A stretch of DNA of 64,000 nt from an uncultured Elusimicrobiales bacterium (lineage in GTDB: Bacteria > Elusimicrobiota > Elusimicrobia > Elusimicrobiales > Elusimicrobiaceae): NCBI GenBank assembly GCA_944324115.1, contig CALUVB010000022.1, positions 115,315 to 179,314 of the forward strand, read 5' to 3'. Position 1 is the first letter of the stretch. The number at the start of each line of letters is the position of its first letter. Shown here one piece after another: positions 34,694 to 42,947 of this stretch. The translations under genes were made by a program, and so were the position numbers. The notes under the pieces are model-generated. The model saw only the letters and a program-made list of their open reading frames with translations, did not search any database and was not told where the DNA came from.

Positions 34694-35098
34694 ATGGTAA
34701 AACTTATTTTAGTAACCCACGGCCACTTGGCTGCGGAAATGTTAGCTACGGCGGCCCAAATTCTGGGCAAGCCTGCCGACGGCGTGCAAACTCTGTCGGT
34801 TACCACGTCTAGCTCCGTGGAGCAGGGCGCGCAAGAATTAAGCAAGCTTCTGGCAGACACAACGGAAGGGGCCATTGTTATGACTGATATTTTTGGCGGA
34901 AGCGCCACCAATATTGCTCTTACCGCCACCAAAGAATGCCCCAAATGCCATGTAATTACGGGTATGAATTTAAGCATGTTGCTAACGGCTTTGAACAGCC
35001 GCAAAAAATTACCCGCCAAAGAATTGGCCGAAAAAATTGAGTCCGACGGCAAACGAGCGGTCATTAATGCAACGGAGCTGCTGATTAAGGGGCTGTAA
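34694..35098 (+). CDS. PTS mannose-family EIIA
   Basis: A 134-residue EIIA-Man domain. VTHGHLAAEML carries the phosphorylated His (residue 9), and DIFGGSATNIAL is the family's second block. It is two bases after rapZ and followed at once by EIIB, so the domains are separate genes, not the fused EIIAB of E. coli. Confidence 0.93.
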   Translation: MVKLILVTHGHLAAEMLATAAQILGKPADGVQTLSVTTSSSVEQGAQELSKLLADTTEGAIVMTDIFGGSATNIALTATKECPKCHVITGMNLSMLLTALNSRKKLPAKELAEKIESDGKRAVINATELLIKGL

Positions 35099-35099
35099 T

Positions 35100-35567
35100 A
35101 TGCCTATTATTTTTGCCCGGGTAGATGACCGGCTGATACACGGCCAAATCGTGCAGGCCTGGCTGCCCGAACTTAATATTGACGAAGTGGTTATCCCGTG
35201 CCCGCAAGAGCGGAAAAACCGCGTAAATAAGAATTTGCTCCGTCTATCGCTGCCTTTTGAGTATGAGTTGACGGTGCTGGATCCGGCACGCTGTGTAGGA
35301 TATATGAGCGCTTCCAAAAAGCGCATTTTCCTATTGATGGGGTCTTTGCAGGATTTAAACCCGCTGCTGGAAGACGGGCTGCAGATCAAATCTTTAAACA
35401 TAGGCGGAATGCACTTTAAAGAAGGAGCACAAAAATTGGCAGACAATGTATTCTTAGACGCTATGGACAAAAGAACATTGCGCATCTTAGACGACTTGGG
35501 CATTGCCATTGAAACCCGGGCGGTACCCAGTTCAAAATCTATTTCCGTAAAAGAGAATATTGCATGA
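35100..35567 (+). CDS. PTS mannose-family EIIB
   Basis: A 155-residue EIIB-Man/Sor domain. RVDDRLIHGQIVQAW carries the phosphorylated His (residue 14). It receives phosphate from EIIA and passes it to the sugar bound by EIIC/EIID, or to a regulatory target. It overlaps the EIIC gene by ATGA. Confidence 0.93.
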   Translation: MPIIFARVDDRLIHGQIVQAWLPELNIDEVVIPCPQERKNRVNKNLLRLSLPFEYELTVLDPARCVGYMSASKKRIFLLMGSLQDLNPLLEDGLQIKSLNIGGMHFKEGAQKLADNVFLDAMDKRTLRILDDLGIAIETRAVPSSKSISVKENIA

Positions 35568-36169
35568 CGCTTTCTTTAATATTGCTATGCATATTGGCCG
35601 CACTGCTGGAATTGGACACCACTTACGCCTTCCAGCTACTACTTTCTAGGCCTATTATAGCCGGCCCGTTGTTTGGCTGGCTGACAGGCGACATGGCAGC
35701 CGGCGTGCAAGTGGGTATTTTTGCGGAGTTGCTTTTTGCCGATGTATCTCCGCTGGGAGGAATTATCCCGCCAAGCGGGGTAGTGGCGTCGGTAATCTCC
35801 ATCATCTTGTATGCGCAGGGTATTGATTTGTATTTTGGTTTCTTTTTGGGAGTTATCGGAGCGGTGCTGTATTCCTTTTTTGACGCTTTGCTGCGCAAGA
35901 CGCGTTTTGACTGGCTGATTTTCCTGGAGAAACGAATCGGCCGCAAACCGACAGATATTAAACGCATTATCGCCGTAGCGCTGCTGCTGTCATTTTTAAT
36001 GACGTTCGTCTTTATTTCCGTTTTTGCGTGGGGTAGCTCGCAGCTGATGTTCGCTGTATACCCCTATATTTCGCCCAAAGCCCACTTTGCGTTCCGGCTG
36101 GCTTATTTAGCCGTACCCTGGATTGGGTTGGCTGCACTTATTCCGGCTTTCCGGCTAAAGACGAGGTGA
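35564..36169 (+). CDS. PTS mannose-family EIIC (short)
   Basis: A 201-residue membrane component with about five or six hydrophobic segments. The conserved LLSRPIIAGPLFGWLTGDMAAGVQVGIFAELLF block and the PPSGV loop are seen. It is shorter than typical EIIC-Man (about 250 residues) because the C-terminal segment is reduced. It forms the channel with EIID. Confidence 0.88.
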   Translation: MTLSLILLCILAALLELDTTYAFQLLLSRPIIAGPLFGWLTGDMAAGVQVGIFAELLFADVSPLGGIIPPSGVVASVISIILYAQGIDLYFGFFLGVIGAVLYSFFDALLRKTRFDWLIFLEKRIGRKPTDIKRIIAVALLLSFLMTFVFISVFAWGSSQLMFAVYPYISPKAHFAFRLAYLAVPWIGLAALIPAFRLKTR

Positions 36170-36173
36170 GAAG

Positions 36174-36992
36174 ATGACCTTTTGGCTTAGATTAAATATG
36201 TTTTTTCGTTCTTTTTTCCTGCAAGCCGGCTGGAATTATGTTAAATACCAGAATTTAGGGTTTGCATTGGTAATGATGCCGTTTTTGCGTAGGCTGTACC
36301 AACAAGATCCAGATGCCCTGCCCACCGTGCTCAACCGCTACTTGGAAGCTTTCAATACCCATCCGGTCATGGCATCATTTTGTTTTGGCGCCATGGCCCG
36401 CATGGAAGAAAATATTGCCCAAGCCAAATCCGTAACCGAATACAAAGAACAAGTGGCGGAATGGAGCGGCGCCCGGCGCGGTTTATCCATTACGGCGGCT
36501 TCTATTGGGGATCGGCTGTTTTGGGGGTCTTTAAAACCGCTTACATTGCTTTTGGCAATATTTATTTGGATGCTGCTGGGAGTGAAATTTTTTGAAACGC
36601 CGGAGCAGGAAACAGTTTCTTGGTTATATGGTTTTACGGCCGGAGCGGTGGCGTTTTTTGTTTATAATACAATCGCTTTGTTCGTGCGTTGGCAAGGCAT
36701 CAAAATCAGTTACGAGGCTAATGATTCGTCTTGTTTCGGGTTGACCCGTTTTGATTGGAACCGCACGATTTATAATGCCAAACGCATTGGTATTTTCTTT
36801 GCGGTGGGACTGATACTTTTTGGCGTATATCGTTTTTTTGACGGCATACGGGTGGATATTAATTTCCTGGCCCGGGCCGTGCTGGTGTTATTTTTCGTCA
36901 TGATTTCGTTTATAACGCGGCGGCTGCGTATTCCCAACGTCTATTTATATATTGCCGCGGTGATAACGTTTAATATTGTGTGTTTCTTTTAA
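36174..36992 (+). CDS. PTS mannose-family EIID
   Basis: A 272-residue membrane component with the characteristic QAGWNYVKYQNLGFALVMMPFLRRLY start and FNTHPVMASFCFGAMARMEE motif, GDRLFWGSLKP, and three C-terminal membrane spans. It partners EIIC. No sugar-specific catabolic gene is in the operon. Confidence 0.92.
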   Translation: MTFWLRLNMFFRSFFLQAGWNYVKYQNLGFALVMMPFLRRLYQQDPDALPTVLNRYLEAFNTHPVMASFCFGAMARMEENIAQAKSVTEYKEQVAEWSGARRGLSITAASIGDRLFWGSLKPLTLLLAIFIWMLLGVKFFETPEQETVSWLYGFTAGAVAFFVYNTIALFVRWQGIKISYEANDSSCFGLTRFDWNRTIYNAKRIGIFFAVGLILFGVYRFFDGIRVDINFLARAVLVLFFVMISFITRRLRIPNVYLYIAAVITFNIVCFF

Positions 36993-37002
36993 GGGGAGTG
37001 TT

Positions 37003-37272
37003 GTGATAACGCAAGAAATCAAAGTTACTAACCGTCTGGGGCTGCACGCCCGTCCGGCCGCTATGGTTGCGCAAACGGCAGCTACTTTTGATTGTGATAT
37101 TAAAATTGCCAAAGACCGGGTGGAAATCAACGCAAAAAGTATTATGGGGGTTATGATGCTGGCGGCAGAATATGGTTCCACCTTGCGTTTATGTTTTGAC
37201 GGTAAAGATGAAAAAGAAGCCTCCCAAGCGATTATCCAGTTGTTTGCCACTAATTTTAATGAGGAAATATAA
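37003..37272 (+). CDS. ptsH: Phosphocarrier protein HPr
   Basis: Carries phosphate from EI to EIIA. With the GTG start at 37003 (AAGGGGAG ribosome binding site) the numbering is exactly canonical: active His15 in GLHARPA and regulatory Ser46 in AKSIMGVMML. I therefore prefer this start over an upstream ATG at 36976 that overlaps EIID. Length is 89 residues. Ser46 is the target of the HprK encoded in the same operon. Confidence 0.95.
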   Translation: MITQEIKVTNRLGLHARPAAMVAQTAATFDCDIKIAKDRVEINAKSIMGVMMLAAEYGSTLRLCFDGKDEKEASQAIIQLFATNFNEEI

Positions 37273-39015
37273 ATGTTTGTTATTAAAGGTGTTCCCGCCA
37301 GCCCAGGCGTAGCTATCGGACCAGCCGTTTTGCTTCCCACGGCGGACTTTGCCGTGACTAATCAATATATAGAAGCAACCGAAGTAAAGGCTGAAATCGG
37401 CAAATTTGGCCGCGCCATGGAAAAAACATTAGCAGACTTAGACGCCAATGAAAAAAAATTGCGGGAAACTTTAGGCGGCGAATATGCCAATTTGATGTCC
37501 ATGCACAAAATGATTTTGCAGGACCCTATGCTCAAAGATGCCGCCGTCACAAAAATCAAGAATGAACATCTCTCTGCCCAAGCGGCGATTTTTCAGACTT
37601 TACAGGAGCTGGCGGCCTCATTTGATAAAGTGGCGGACCCTTTCTTTAAGGAACGCCGCAACGACATTTTTGACGTAGGCAAACGCCTGGTGGGCAACTT
37701 GCAGGAAAACAAAGGAGCTTTCTGGGCTTCTATCCGCAAGCCCTCTATTTTAATCGCGCACGATTTGTTCCCTTCTGATACCATCAGTTTGCAGGAAAAC
37801 CAAATCATCGGCTTTTGTACGGATTTAGGCGGGAAAACCAGCCATACGGCCATTTTGGCGCAAAGCCTCAAGCTCCCAGCCGTGGTAGCTCTCTCCAACG
37901 CGGCGCGGCAGGTAAAAGACGGAGACACTGTTATTGTAGACGGAGAAAATGGACTGCTTATTATCAGTCCAGACCGCTACACACTGGCCCGTTATAAAAA
38001 AACCCAGCGGGAAATCAAAAAAGCAGAATCCCTGCTGCAGACCATCAATCATCTTCCTACCGTCACTTCTGACGGCAGAAACTTCAAGCTGATGGTTAAT
38101 TTTGACCCGCGCACCGACACCAAAGAAAACAAAAAGCTCATTACCGACGGGTTGGGCCTGCTGCGCACCGAATTTTTATATATGAATATTCCGCAGCCGC
38201 CCAGTGAGCTGGAACAATATCAGATTTATCTTTCCACCGCCAAAAAGTTTGATATGCGCCCGGTTACCATTCGTCTGGCAGATTTAGGAGCCGACAAAAT
38301 ACCGGACTTCCCGTTAGATGAATTTGATAAAGACAACAACCCCTTTATGGGCTGCCGCGGAATCCGTTTATTTCTAAAGAATGCGGATTTGATGCACACC
38401 CAGCTGCGCGCGATTGTACGCACAGCATGCGAAGTGCCTGCGCAAATTAAAATTATGATTCCCATGGTATCCTCCGTGGAGGAAGTGCGCCATGTGCGCG
38501 ATGCGCTTAACCAAGCGTTAGCGGAATTTGCCAAAGAAGGCAAAAAACCTGTCAATAAGATTGCTCTGGGCGCCATGATTGAGGTGCCGGCGGCGGCTAT
38601 CGCTCTAGACGGCATGATTGGAGAAATAGATTTCCTTTCCATAGGCACCAATGACTTGATACAATATCTAATTGCGGTGGACCGCGTAAATCCGGAAGTG
38701 GCCCACATGTATGATCCATGCCACCCCGCTGTTTTGCGTACGATACATCAAATTATCCAGACTGCCCACCAACGGGGCCGCTCCGTCAGTATTTGCGGAG
38801 AAATCGCCTCTGACGTAAAAATGGTGCCCATGCTGCTGGGATTAGAAGTAGATGTTTTATCTGTACCGCCGCGCATGTTCTTGCGTATCAAAAACCGTAT
38901 ACGCAACTTAAATTTTGAAGCCTGTTCCGACACTGCCCAAGCGGCCTTGTTGGCCTCCTCTTCAGAAGAAATACGCAGTTTAGTAGAGCAAATGAACCAA
39001 GATGAAGATTCGTAA
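37273..39015 (+). CDS. ptsI: PTS enzyme I
   Basis: Autophosphorylates from phosphoenolpyruvate and passes phosphate to HPr. Length is 580 residues. The phosphorylated His lies in GGKTSHTAILAQSL, the PEP-binding barrel has GLGLLRTEFLYM and MGCRGIRLFL, and the C-terminus has IGTNDLIQYLIAVDR and a Cys in VSICGEIA. It starts one base after the HPr stop and overlaps lepA by 14 bases. Confidence 0.96.
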   Translation: MFVIKGVPASPGVAIGPAVLLPTADFAVTNQYIEATEVKAEIGKFGRAMEKTLADLDANEKKLRETLGGEYANLMSMHKMILQDPMLKDAAVTKIKNEHLSAQAAIFQTLQELAASFDKVADPFFKERRNDIFDVGKRLVGNLQENKGAFWASIRKPSILIAHDLFPSDTISLQENQIIGFCTDLGGKTSHTAILAQSLKLPAVVALSNAARQVKDGDTVIVDGENGLLIISPDRYTLARYKKTQREIKKAESLLQTINHLPTVTSDGRNFKLMVNFDPRTDTKENKKLITDGLGLLRTEFLYMNIPQPPSELEQYQIYLSTAKKFDMRPVTIRLADLGADKIPDFPLDEFDKDNNPFMGCRGIRLFLKNADLMHTQLRAIVRTACEVPAQIKIMIPMVSSVEEVRHVRDALNQALAEFAKEGKKPVNKIALGAMIEVPAAAIALDGMIGEIDFLSIGTNDLIQYLIAVDRVNPEVAHMYDPCHPAVLRTIHQIIQTAHQRGRSVSICGEIASDVKMVPMLLGLEVDVLSVPPRMFLRIKNRIRNLNFEACSDTAQAALLASSSEEIRSLVEQMNQDEDS

Positions 39016-40831
39016 TTTTTCTATCGTGGCCCATATAGACCACGGCAAGACCACCCTTTCAGACCGAATATTGGAAGACACGGGTACCGTACCCAAACGG
39101 AAAATGCAGGCCCAGCTGTTAGACGGCATGGACTTGGAACGGGAACGCGGCATCACCATCAAAGCCAAAGCCGTGCGTATTCAATATAAGGATTATATTT
39201 TAAACCTGATTGACACCCCGGGACATGTCGATTTTTCCTACGAAGTGGCCCGTTCCCTGCGCGCCTGTGAAGGAGTACTGTTGCTGGTAGATGCATCACA
39301 GGGAGTGGAAGCGCAAACAGTAGCGCATGCACACCTGGCGCAAAGTTTAGGCCTAAAGATTATTCCCGTGATGAATAAGGTGGATTTATCCCAATCCGAC
39401 GCCGACGCCTCTGAAGAACAACTGTGGGATATCCTGCGCGAGCCGGTGGAAGCTGAACGCGTCAGCGCCAAAACCGGCATGGGCATAGAACATCTGTTGG
39501 ACCGTATTGTAACCGATATCCCCGCCCCGCAGGGGGACCCCAACGCCCCGCTGCGCGCCTTGATTTTTGACTCTTTTTACGATCCATTCCGTGGCGTCAT
39601 TATGTATGTGCGCATTGTAGACGGCACAATTAAAGCCGGACAAACAATCCGCTTCATGGCAACGGGCTCCTCTTATAAAACAGAAGAAGTGGGCTTTATG
39701 ACGCCCAAACAGCTGCATAAGGCGCCCTCATTAAGCGCAGGAGAAGTAGGCTATTTGGTGGCCGGCATTAAAGATATTCACCAGGTTAAAGTAGGCGATA
39801 CTGTCACTTTGGCTGACCGGCCGGCCCACACCCCGCTGCCCGGTTACGCCGATGCCAAACCGGTGGTATTTGCCAGTATTTTCCCGGTGGAAACGACAGA
39901 CTTTCCCCTGTTGCGCACGGCACTAGAAAAACTGAATTTATCTGATTCTTCTTTTCATTACCAAAGCGAAACCTCTAAAGCGCTGGGTTTTGGCTTCCGC
40001 TTAGGATTTATGGGCATTTTGCATATTGAAATTGTAAAAGAACGGCTGGAAAGAGAGTTCAATTTATCTCTTATTGCCACTGCCCCCAACGTGGTCTATC
40101 ACGTTAAATTTACCCCGCGCAAAAACCACCCGCAAGAATTGGCCGCCCTGCCCGACGCACCAGACGACCCGGGCTATAAAATTATAGACAACCCGGCCAA
40201 TTTTCCCCCGCATGGCGACATTGTGGACATCAAAGAGCCCGTAATCCATATTACAGTAGTAACACCGGTAGAATTTATGGACGGGGTTATGACGCTTTTA
40301 AAGGAAAAACGCGGTACATTTATGAACATGGAACATCTTTCCAACCAACGCGTCATTATTAAATATGAAATGCCAATGGGCGAAATGGTGATTGATTTTT
40401 ACAATAAGCTCAAATCCGTCTCCAAAGGATATGCCTCTTTTGATTATGAGGTGGCAGGCTTCCGAAGCGCCGATGTGGTATTAATGGAAATTCTGTTGCA
40501 TGGCACACCGGTAGATGCGCTTTCCGTAGTAGTGCATAAAGACAAAGCACAAACCCAAGGCCGCGCGCTGTGTGCCAAATTAAAAGAGCTTATCGGCCGC
40601 CAACAATTTGAAGTGGCTGTGCAGGCCGCCATCAACGGCAAAGTAATTGCACGTGAAACAATACCCGCCTACCGCAAAGATGTAATAGCCAAGTGTTATG
40701 GGGGCGATATTACACGTAAACGTAAATTGCTGGAAAAACAAAAAGAAGGCAAAAAACGCATGAAAAGCATTGGCAGTTTAAACATTCCGCAAGAAGCGTT
40801 TGTAGCCATGCTCAAAATTGACGAAGAATAA
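39002..40831 (+). CDS. lepA: Elongation factor 4 (LepA)
   Basis: A ribosome-associated GTPase. G1 AHIDHGKTTLSDRIL is near the N-terminus, G3 DTPGHVDFSYEV and G4 NKVDL follow, and the LepA-specific C-terminal domain has KCYGGDITRKRKLLEKQKEGKKRM. Length is 609 residues. The start overlaps the end of ptsI, so it is cotranslated with the PTS operon. It is followed by a strong terminator. Confidence 0.97.
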   Translation: MKIRNFSIVAHIDHGKTTLSDRILEDTGTVPKRKMQAQLLDGMDLERERGITIKAKAVRIQYKDYILNLIDTPGHVDFSYEVARSLRACEGVLLLVDASQGVEAQTVAHAHLAQSLGLKIIPVMNKVDLSQSDADASEEQLWDILREPVEAERVSAKTGMGIEHLLDRIVTDIPAPQGDPNAPLRALIFDSFYDPFRGVIMYVRIVDGTIKAGQTIRFMATGSSYKTEEVGFMTPKQLHKAPSLSAGEVGYLVAGIKDIHQVKVGDTVTLADRPAHTPLPGYADAKPVVFASIFPVETTDFPLLRTALEKLNLSDSSFHYQSETSKALGFGFRLGFMGILHIEIVKERLEREFNLSLIATAPNVVYHVKFTPRKNHPQELAALPDAPDDPGYKIIDNPANFPPHGDIVDIKEPVIHITVVTPVEFMDGVMTLLKEKRGTFMNMEHLSNQRVIIKYEMPMGEMVIDFYNKLKSVSKGYASFDYEVAGFRSADVVLMEILLHGTPVDALSVVVHKDKAQTQGRALCAKLKELIGRQQFEVAVQAAINGKVIARETIPAYRKDVIAKCYGGDITRKRKLLEKQKEGKKRMKSIGSLNIPQEAFVAMLKIDEE

Positions 40832-40857
40832 AAACTCCCCGCCGATAAGCGGGGAGT
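40827..40857. repeat. 31-bp direct repeat, copy 1
   Basis: Identical to 41650-41680 except for one G-to-A change. It includes the lepA stop-codon bases and terminator. The two copies frame the pilin gene. Confidence 0.85.
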
Positions 40858-40860
40858 TTC
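40832..40860. terminator. Bidirectional terminator after lepA (and after the pilin gene on minus)
   Basis: Stem AAACTCCCCGC with GCGGGGAGTTT (40832-40842, 40849-40859) and a CGATAA loop. On the minus strand it is followed by a T-rich tail, so it also serves the convergent pilin gene. Confidence 0.88.
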
Positions 40861-41043
40861 ATCAACATTCCAGCCTAAAAATCTAATGCATAAACAGCTA
40901 TTTTGCGTATAAAATCATACAAACAGAAGGTAGAAACATATATGGCGAACGCTTAAAATATGCAACAAAATAATTAGCCAAAAGATTCTAGAGCGGAAGT
41001 CATAGCAAAAGCAGAGAATAGAATATTGCCGCCGCCAAACACA

Positions 41044-41571
41044 TCAACAACAAGAACACCCTCTGTTTGTTCTTCCGTCAGGGATATTCAGTAATTTAGA
41101 ATAATCAAAAGATGCTTCCGTTTCTACACAAGAATCATTTTGGATAATTCTCAATTGATTTTCATCGTTTATAGAAAGGCATACGTCTTCCTTTCGGTAC
41201 AGCGCTTGTGCATGGCCACAGTCTGGATTTTCTGACGCGCGGTATATAAAATTATCTGTTTGAATAGCCGTTCCGCCATCTGTATTTATTACTGTTCCGG
41301 GGATTTGTATAGACAAATCAGAGATTTTACACATAGAATTATTGCTCTCCATTTGGCAAATCATATCTGCCTCAGCAATTGTTTTTAAATTAGTAATCGC
41401 CTCAGCAAAACGCGCTTTTGCTACAGCTTTAGTGTATTGTGGCAAAGCAATCGCCGCCAAAATGCCTATTATCAACACTACTACCAATAATTCAATAAGC
41501 GTAAAACCGCCCAAATGACAGCTTACGGAAATTTTTGCCAGCTTAGGGTTCTTTTGATAAATTTTGTGCAT
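41044..41571 (-). CDS. Type IV pilin-like protein (PilE/GspG-type)
   Basis: A 175-residue prepilin. The class III signal is GGFTLIELLVVVLIIGILAAIALPQY, with cleavage after Gly and Glu at +5, followed by KAVAKARFAEAITNLKTIAEA. The mature C-terminal domain has five cysteines, including a CSCC end. It is assembled and processed by machinery not encoded here. ATG 41571 (or TTG 41577) lies in the loop of a perfect 16-bp hairpin and has no visible Shine-Dalgarno, so expression is likely conditional. Elusimicrobium-type genomes are known for many such single pilin genes. It is flanked on both sides by the same terminator sequence. Confidence 0.9.
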   Translation of the reverse strand: MHKIYQKNPKLAKISVSCHLGGFTLIELLVVVLIIGILAAIALPQYTKAVAKARFAEAITNLKTIAEADMICQMESNNSMCKISDLSIQIPGTVINTDGGTAIQTDNFIYRASENPDCGHAQALYRKEDVCLSINDENQLRIIQNDSCVETEASFDYSKLLNIPDGRTNRGCSCC

Positions 41572-41589
41572 AGACAAAATTTATCAAAA
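41552..41589 (-). promoter_or_regulatory. Perfect 16-bp hairpin around the pilin start codon
   Basis: TTTTGATAAATTTTGT (41552-41567) and its exact reverse complement (41574-41589) enclose a six-base loop (41568-41573) that contains the ATG (CAT at 41569-41571 on plus). The A/T-rich helix could melt with temperature or a factor. Next to it lies a run of 12 A (41586-41597). Confidence 0.75.
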
Positions 41590-41649
41590 AAAAAAAACAT
41601 TGCAAGTCTTTATAAAGCACGCTGCCTTGAAAACATAAATTTTAACCAA

Positions 41650-41680
41650 AATAAAAACTCCCCGCCGATAAGCGAGGAGT
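41650..41680. repeat. 31-bp direct repeat, copy 2 (terminator on minus strand)
   Basis: A copy of 40827-40857 with one mismatch. On the minus strand the mismatch becomes a G-U pair and the stem is followed by TTTTTATTTT, so it can terminate the leftward adenosine deaminase operon. Confidence 0.8.
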
Positions 41681-41732
41681 GTAAATGCCAAAAGGCAGGA
41701 CACAATGTTCCGCCTTTTTTATTTTCATTTAT

Positions 41733-42947
41733 TTAATCCAGATATTTTTCCGCCAAGGCATCATAATGGCTGATAACTTGCCGCACAAAGACGCGTCTAT
41801 CCATATAACTCCCTGGGAAAAAAGCGCCCTTAAATCCCGCAATAACGATATTTTTAAACTCTTTACGCGAAAGCGGAATATGCTTTACCAGCAGCTCCAT
41901 CTCTTTTGTAACGGTCGTATTGGACACCAACCGGTTGTCGGTGGCAATACTGACAGAAAGCCCCCGTTTAATCATTTCCCGCACCGGGTGCTTAGAAACA
42001 GATTTGATTTCAGGCAAAGTTTGCAGATTACTGGTCAAACAGACTTCCACCCCAATGCGTTCGCTGGCTATATAATTGGCCAACGCTTCCACATAAGCCT
42101 GTTTGTCTTTTACTTTGCGGTCTTTAATCATGGCTGCGTCAAACAGGTGGGTGCCATGGCCAATGCGGTTGGCATAGCAATCGGTAATGGCTTGGAAAAT
42201 GGATTCCGGGCCATATGCCTCGCCGGAATGTACGGTTTTGCGCATAAAATTTTTATGCACATATTTATATGCTTCCACATGGTCTGAAGCCGGATAGCCG
42301 GCCTCTTCTCCGGCCAAGTCAAACCCTACTACGGGCAAATGTTCTTCCCGCGCCAATTTAACCATCAAACGGGCTAATTCCAATGAAGCTACGCCAAATA
42401 TTTCCGATTTGGAATATTGAGACAAAGCCCCTATCAGATTTTTATAATATGGCGACATAAACGCGTTAAAACTGCGCATGGCGCACGCAATCACGCCGAA
42501 ATAAAAAGGCAAATCTTTCTCTTTTTTTACTTCAGCCCGCTGATTGTGTTCCTTTTGGGCGCGCTCCATTCCGGATACGACGGCACGCACGGCATCAGAC
42601 ACGGTTACATCTTCTCCGGCGTGCAGCTGAGGAGCAAACCGCACCTCCATATAACGCACTCCTTCGGCGATGGCATCTTGACCCAACTCATAAGCGATTC
42701 GTTCTATATTCTCTTTGCTGCGCATAACGGCTGTGGTATAATTAAAGCCCTGCAAATACTCCGGCAAAGAAGCATATTGCTTCTTAAATACTTTTTCACG
42801 CAAGCCCTTTTCCGTATAAGCAGGCAAAGAGACCCCCTCTTTGCGGGCCAATTCAATCAACGTAGATAAACGAAGCGATCCGTCTAAATGCACGTGCAAA
42901 TCCGCTTTAGGAATACGGCGGATAAATTCGGCGTTTATTTCATTCAT
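41733..42947 (-). CDS. add: Adenosine deaminase family protein
   Basis: A zinc amidohydrolase that deaminates adenosine to inosine, 404 residues. Metal-binding HVHLDGSLR is at about 18-26, GFDLAGEE and HSGEAYGPESI follow, GHGTHLF and CLTSNLQT come next, and SIATDNR carries the catalytic Asp region. The signature is TDNR where classical enzymes have TDDP, so the substrate could be a related purine. It overlaps cysS by ATGA and is the last gene of a five-gene operon. Confidence 0.87.
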   Translation of the reverse strand: MNEINAEFIRRIPKADLHVHLDGSLRLSTLIELARKEGVSLPAYTEKGLREKVFKKQYASLPEYLQGFNYTTAVMRSKENIERIAYELGQDAIAEGVRYMEVRFAPQLHAGEDVTVSDAVRAVVSGMERAQKEHNQRAEVKKEKDLPFYFGVIACAMRSFNAFMSPYYKNLIGALSQYSKSEIFGVASLELARLMVKLAREEHLPVVGFDLAGEEAGYPASDHVEAYKYVHKNFMRKTVHSGEAYGPESIFQAITDCYANRIGHGTHLFDAAMIKDRKVKDKQAYVEALANYIASERIGVEVCLTSNLQTLPEIKSVSKHPVREMIKRGLSVSIATDNRLVSNTTVTKEMELLVKHIPLSRKEFKNIVIAGFKGAFFPGSYMDRRVFVRQVISHYDALAEKYLD

